DNA of 64,000 nucleotides from Phaeobacter inhibens DSM 16374 (GTDB lineage Bacteria > Pseudomonadota > Alphaproteobacteria > Rhodobacterales > Rhodobacteraceae). The DNA lies in assembly GCF_000473105.1 (NCBI RefSeq), contig NZ_KI421498.1, positions 3,019,009 through 3,083,008 of the forward strand. Direction: 5' to 3'. The notes below the pieces were generated by a model. It was not told the DNA's origin. It searched no databases and was given only the letters and a program-made list of their open reading frames with translations. A program made the position numbers and the translations under genes. This document shows, piece by piece, positions 62,195 through 64,000 of this stretch (within the stretch, counting starts at the first letter, position 1; each line of letters opens with the position of its first letter).

Positions 62195-64000
62195 ATGGCA
62201 CGCGAATATCCGCTCGAACTATACCGTAACTTCGGTATCATGGCGCACATCGATGCAGGTAAAACCACCTGCTCCGAGCGCATCCTGTATTACACCGGCA
62301 AATCCCACAACATCGGTGAGGTGCACGATGGTGCAGCCACCATGGACTGGATGGAGCAGGAGCAGGAACGCGGCATCACCATCACTTCGGCTGCGACCAC
62401 CACCTTCTGGGAACGCACCGAAGACGGTGAAACTGCTGACTCGCCCAAGCACCGCCTGAACATCATCGACACCCCCGGCCACGTTGACTTCACCATCGAA
62501 GTTGAGCGTTCGCTGGCGGTTCTCGACGGTGCTGTCTGTGTTCTGGACGCCAACGCTGGTGTTGAGCCCCAGACCGAAACCGTGTGGCGTCAGGCTGACC
62601 GCTACAAGGTTCCGCGTATGGTGTTCGTCAACAAGATGGACAAGATCGGCGCTGACTTCTTCAACTGCGTTAACATGATCGAAGACCGTACTGGCGCCCG
62701 CGCGGTTCCGGTTGGTATTCCGATCGGCGCAGAAACCGAGCTGGAAGGCCTGGTTGATCTGGTCAACATGGAAGAATGGCTGTGGCAGGGTGAAGACCTT
62801 GGCGCGTCGTGGATCAAAGCTCCGATCCGTGACAGCCTGAAAGACATGGCCGACGAATGGCGCGGTAAGATGATCGAAGCGGCCGTTGAGCAAGACGACG
62901 CTGCGATGGAAAACTACCTGATGGACGGCGCTGAGCCGGACGTCGCGACCCTGCGCGCTCTGCTGCGCAAGGGCACACTGGCACTGGACTTCGTTCCGGT
63001 CCTGGGTGGTTCCGCATTCAAGAACAAAGGCGTCCAGCCTCTGCTCAACGCTGTGATCGACTACCTGCCCAGCCCGCTGGACGTTGTTGATTACATGGGC
63101 TTCAAACCCGGTGATGAAACCGAAACCCGTGACATCGCCCGCCGTGCGGACGACGACATGGCGTTCTCGGGTCTGGCGTTCAAAATCATGAATGACCCCT
63201 TTGTCGGTTCGCTGACCTTCACCCGGATCTATTCCGGTGTGCTGAACAAGGGCGACACGCTGCTGAACTCGACCAAAGGTCGTAAAGAGCGCGTTGGCCG
63301 GATGATGATGATGCACTCCAACGACCGTGAGGAAATCACGGAAGCGTTTGCAGGCGACATCATCGCACTGGCAGGTCTGAAAGACACCACAACCGGTGAC
63401 ACGCTCTGCGCCGTCAACGATCCTGTGGTTCTGGAAACCATGACCTTCCCGGATCCGGTGATTGAGATCGCGGTTGAGCCGAAAACCAAGGCCGACCAGG
63501 AGAAAATGTCCCAGGGTCTGCAGCGTCTTGCTGCTGAAGATCCGTCCTTCCGCGTGGAGACCGACATCGAGTCCGGTCAGACCATCATGAAGGGCATGGG
63601 CGAACTTCACCTGGACATCCTGGTTGACCGTCTGAAGCGTGAATTCAAGGTCGAAGCCAACATCGGTGCGCCGCAGGTTGCTTATCGTGAGACCATCGGT
63701 CACGAAGTTGAACATACCTACACCCACAAGAAACAGTCGGGTGGTTCGGGTCAGTTCGGCGAAGTGAAGATGATCATCTCGCCGACAGAGCCTGGCGAAG
63801 GTTACTCCTTCGAATCCCGCATCGTTGGTGGTGCGGTTCCGAAGGAATACATCCCCGGTGTTGAAAAGGGCGTTCAGTCCGTCATGGATAGCGGCCCGCT
63901 GGCTGGCTTCCCCGTGATCGACTTCAAGGTTGCCCTGATCGACGGTAAGTTCCACGACGTTGACTCCAGCGTTCTGGCCTTCGAAATCGCAGCACGTATG
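62195..64000 (+). CDS. fusA: Elongation factor G (3' end outside window)
   Basis: A translocase GTPase; 602 codons are visible. It starts [20 protein letters not shown], with G1 [15 protein letters not shown], switch [14 protein letters not shown]3 DTPGHVDF, G4 [10 protein letters not shown] and later [16 protein letters not shown]. It is the third gene of rpsL-rpsG-fusA. A long open frame on the opposite strand across it is an artefact of codon bias. Confidence 0.98.
   Translation, partial: MAREYPLELYRNFGIMAHIDAGKTTCSERILYYTGKSHNIGEVHDGAATMDWMEQEQERGITITSAATTTFWERTEDGETADSPKHRLNIIDTPGHVDFTIEVERSLAVLDGAVCVLDANAGVEPQTETVWRQADRYKVPRMVFVNKMDKIGADFFNCVNMIEDRTGARAVPVGIPIGAETELEGLVDLVNMEEWLWQGEDLGASWIKAPIRDSLKDMADEWRGKMIEAAVEQDDAAMENYLMDGAEPDVATLRALLRKGTLALDFVPVLGGSAFKNKGVQPLLNAVIDYLPSPLDVVDYMGFKPGDETETRDIARRADDDMAFSGLAFKIMNDPFVGSLTFTRIYSGVLNKGDTLLNSTKGRKERVGRMMMMHSNDREEITEAFAGDIIALAGLKDTTTGDTLCAVNDPVVLETMTFPDPVIEIAVEPKTKADQEKMSQGLQRLAAEDPSFRVETDIESGQTIMKGMGELHLDILVDRLKREFKVEANIGAPQVAYRETIGHEVEHTYTHKKQSGGSGQFGEVKMIISPTEPGEGYSFESRIVGGAVPKEYIPGVEKGVQSVMDSGPLAGFPVIDFKVALIDGKFHDVDSSVLAFEIAARM

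Noticed and set aside
62219-63955. 578-codon open frame antisense to fusA
   Set aside because: The plus strand clearly encodes EF-G with all G motifs; the antisense frame is a shadow.

Overview
The window is ordinary chromosomal DNA of an alphaproteobacterium, most likely a marine Rhodobacteraceae of the Roseobacter group (Phaeobacter/Ruegeria/Leisingera-like). The evidence is the 1378-residue RpoB, the ChvI-ChvG-HprK-RapZ-EIIA-HPr string divergent from pckA, the rnc-era-DUF1491-recO order, and several small Rhodobacteraceae-type proteins (DUF6473-, DUF6525- and twin-transmembrane-like). Base composition is roughly 60% G+C by eye, with one clearly A+T-rich pocket at about 43.2-43.7 kb. I see no prophage, insertion sequence or CRISPR array.

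Region by region. 0-4.7 kb (minus strand): ispH, then a tightly overlapping chain LysE exporter, DUF3429, methyltransferase, rnhA and TRIC channel, plus a NYN-domain gene. 4.8-13.6 kb (plus strand): folK, rpoZ, the (p)ppGpp synthetase/hydrolase, DUF2062, pdxJ, acpS, lepB, rnc, era, DUF1491 and recO. 13.6-17.7 kb: a META-type lipoprotein, an acyl-CoA dehydrogenase, a TauE/SafE permease and a CDF metal transporter. 17.7-25.1 kb: pckA, divergent from the ChvI/ChvG two-component system, which is followed by the nitrogen-PTS-like genes hprK, rapZ, EIIA and ptsH and an acyltransferase. 25.2-31.5 kb: 3-hydroxybutyryl-CoA dehydrogenase, a DUF6473-like protein, etfB-etfA, a PduO-type cobalamin adenosyltransferase, a two-TM protein, a short-chain dehydrogenase and an SH3-domain protein. 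31.9-34.9 kb: parC and a lipoprotein.

35.2-64 kb is the transcription/translation supercluster: tuf, tRNA-Trp, secE, nusG, rplK, rplA, rplJ, rplL, rpoB, rpoC, rpsL, rpsG and fusA, the last cut by the window edge. Its core order is conserved, but it is opened in several places by unrelated genes, mostly on the opposite strand: a DUF374 acyltransferase and a TPR/GT41 glycosyltransferase around tRNA-Trp, a DUF6525-like gene after nusG, an orphan 89-residue gene with its own promoter between rplA and rplJ, and a 7.7 kb block between rpoC and rpsL. That block holds a LysR-controlled redox/stress set (hemerythrin, ABM-type membrane protein, glutathionyl-hydroquinone reductase, isochorismatase-like hydrolase, pirin) and two related putative rhamnosyltransferases flanking a DMT transporter.

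RNA-level structure is rich in the supercluster: several terminators, a likely L10 leader, a 13-bp hairpin with a GAAA loop between rplL and rpoB (possible RNase III site), and a shared C-rich promoter motif upstream of rplK and rpsL. The best candidates for something undescribed are the orphan gene in the rplA-rplJ gap, the GT41 protein lacking the family lysine, and the LysR redox cluster. None is proven novel from sequence alone.
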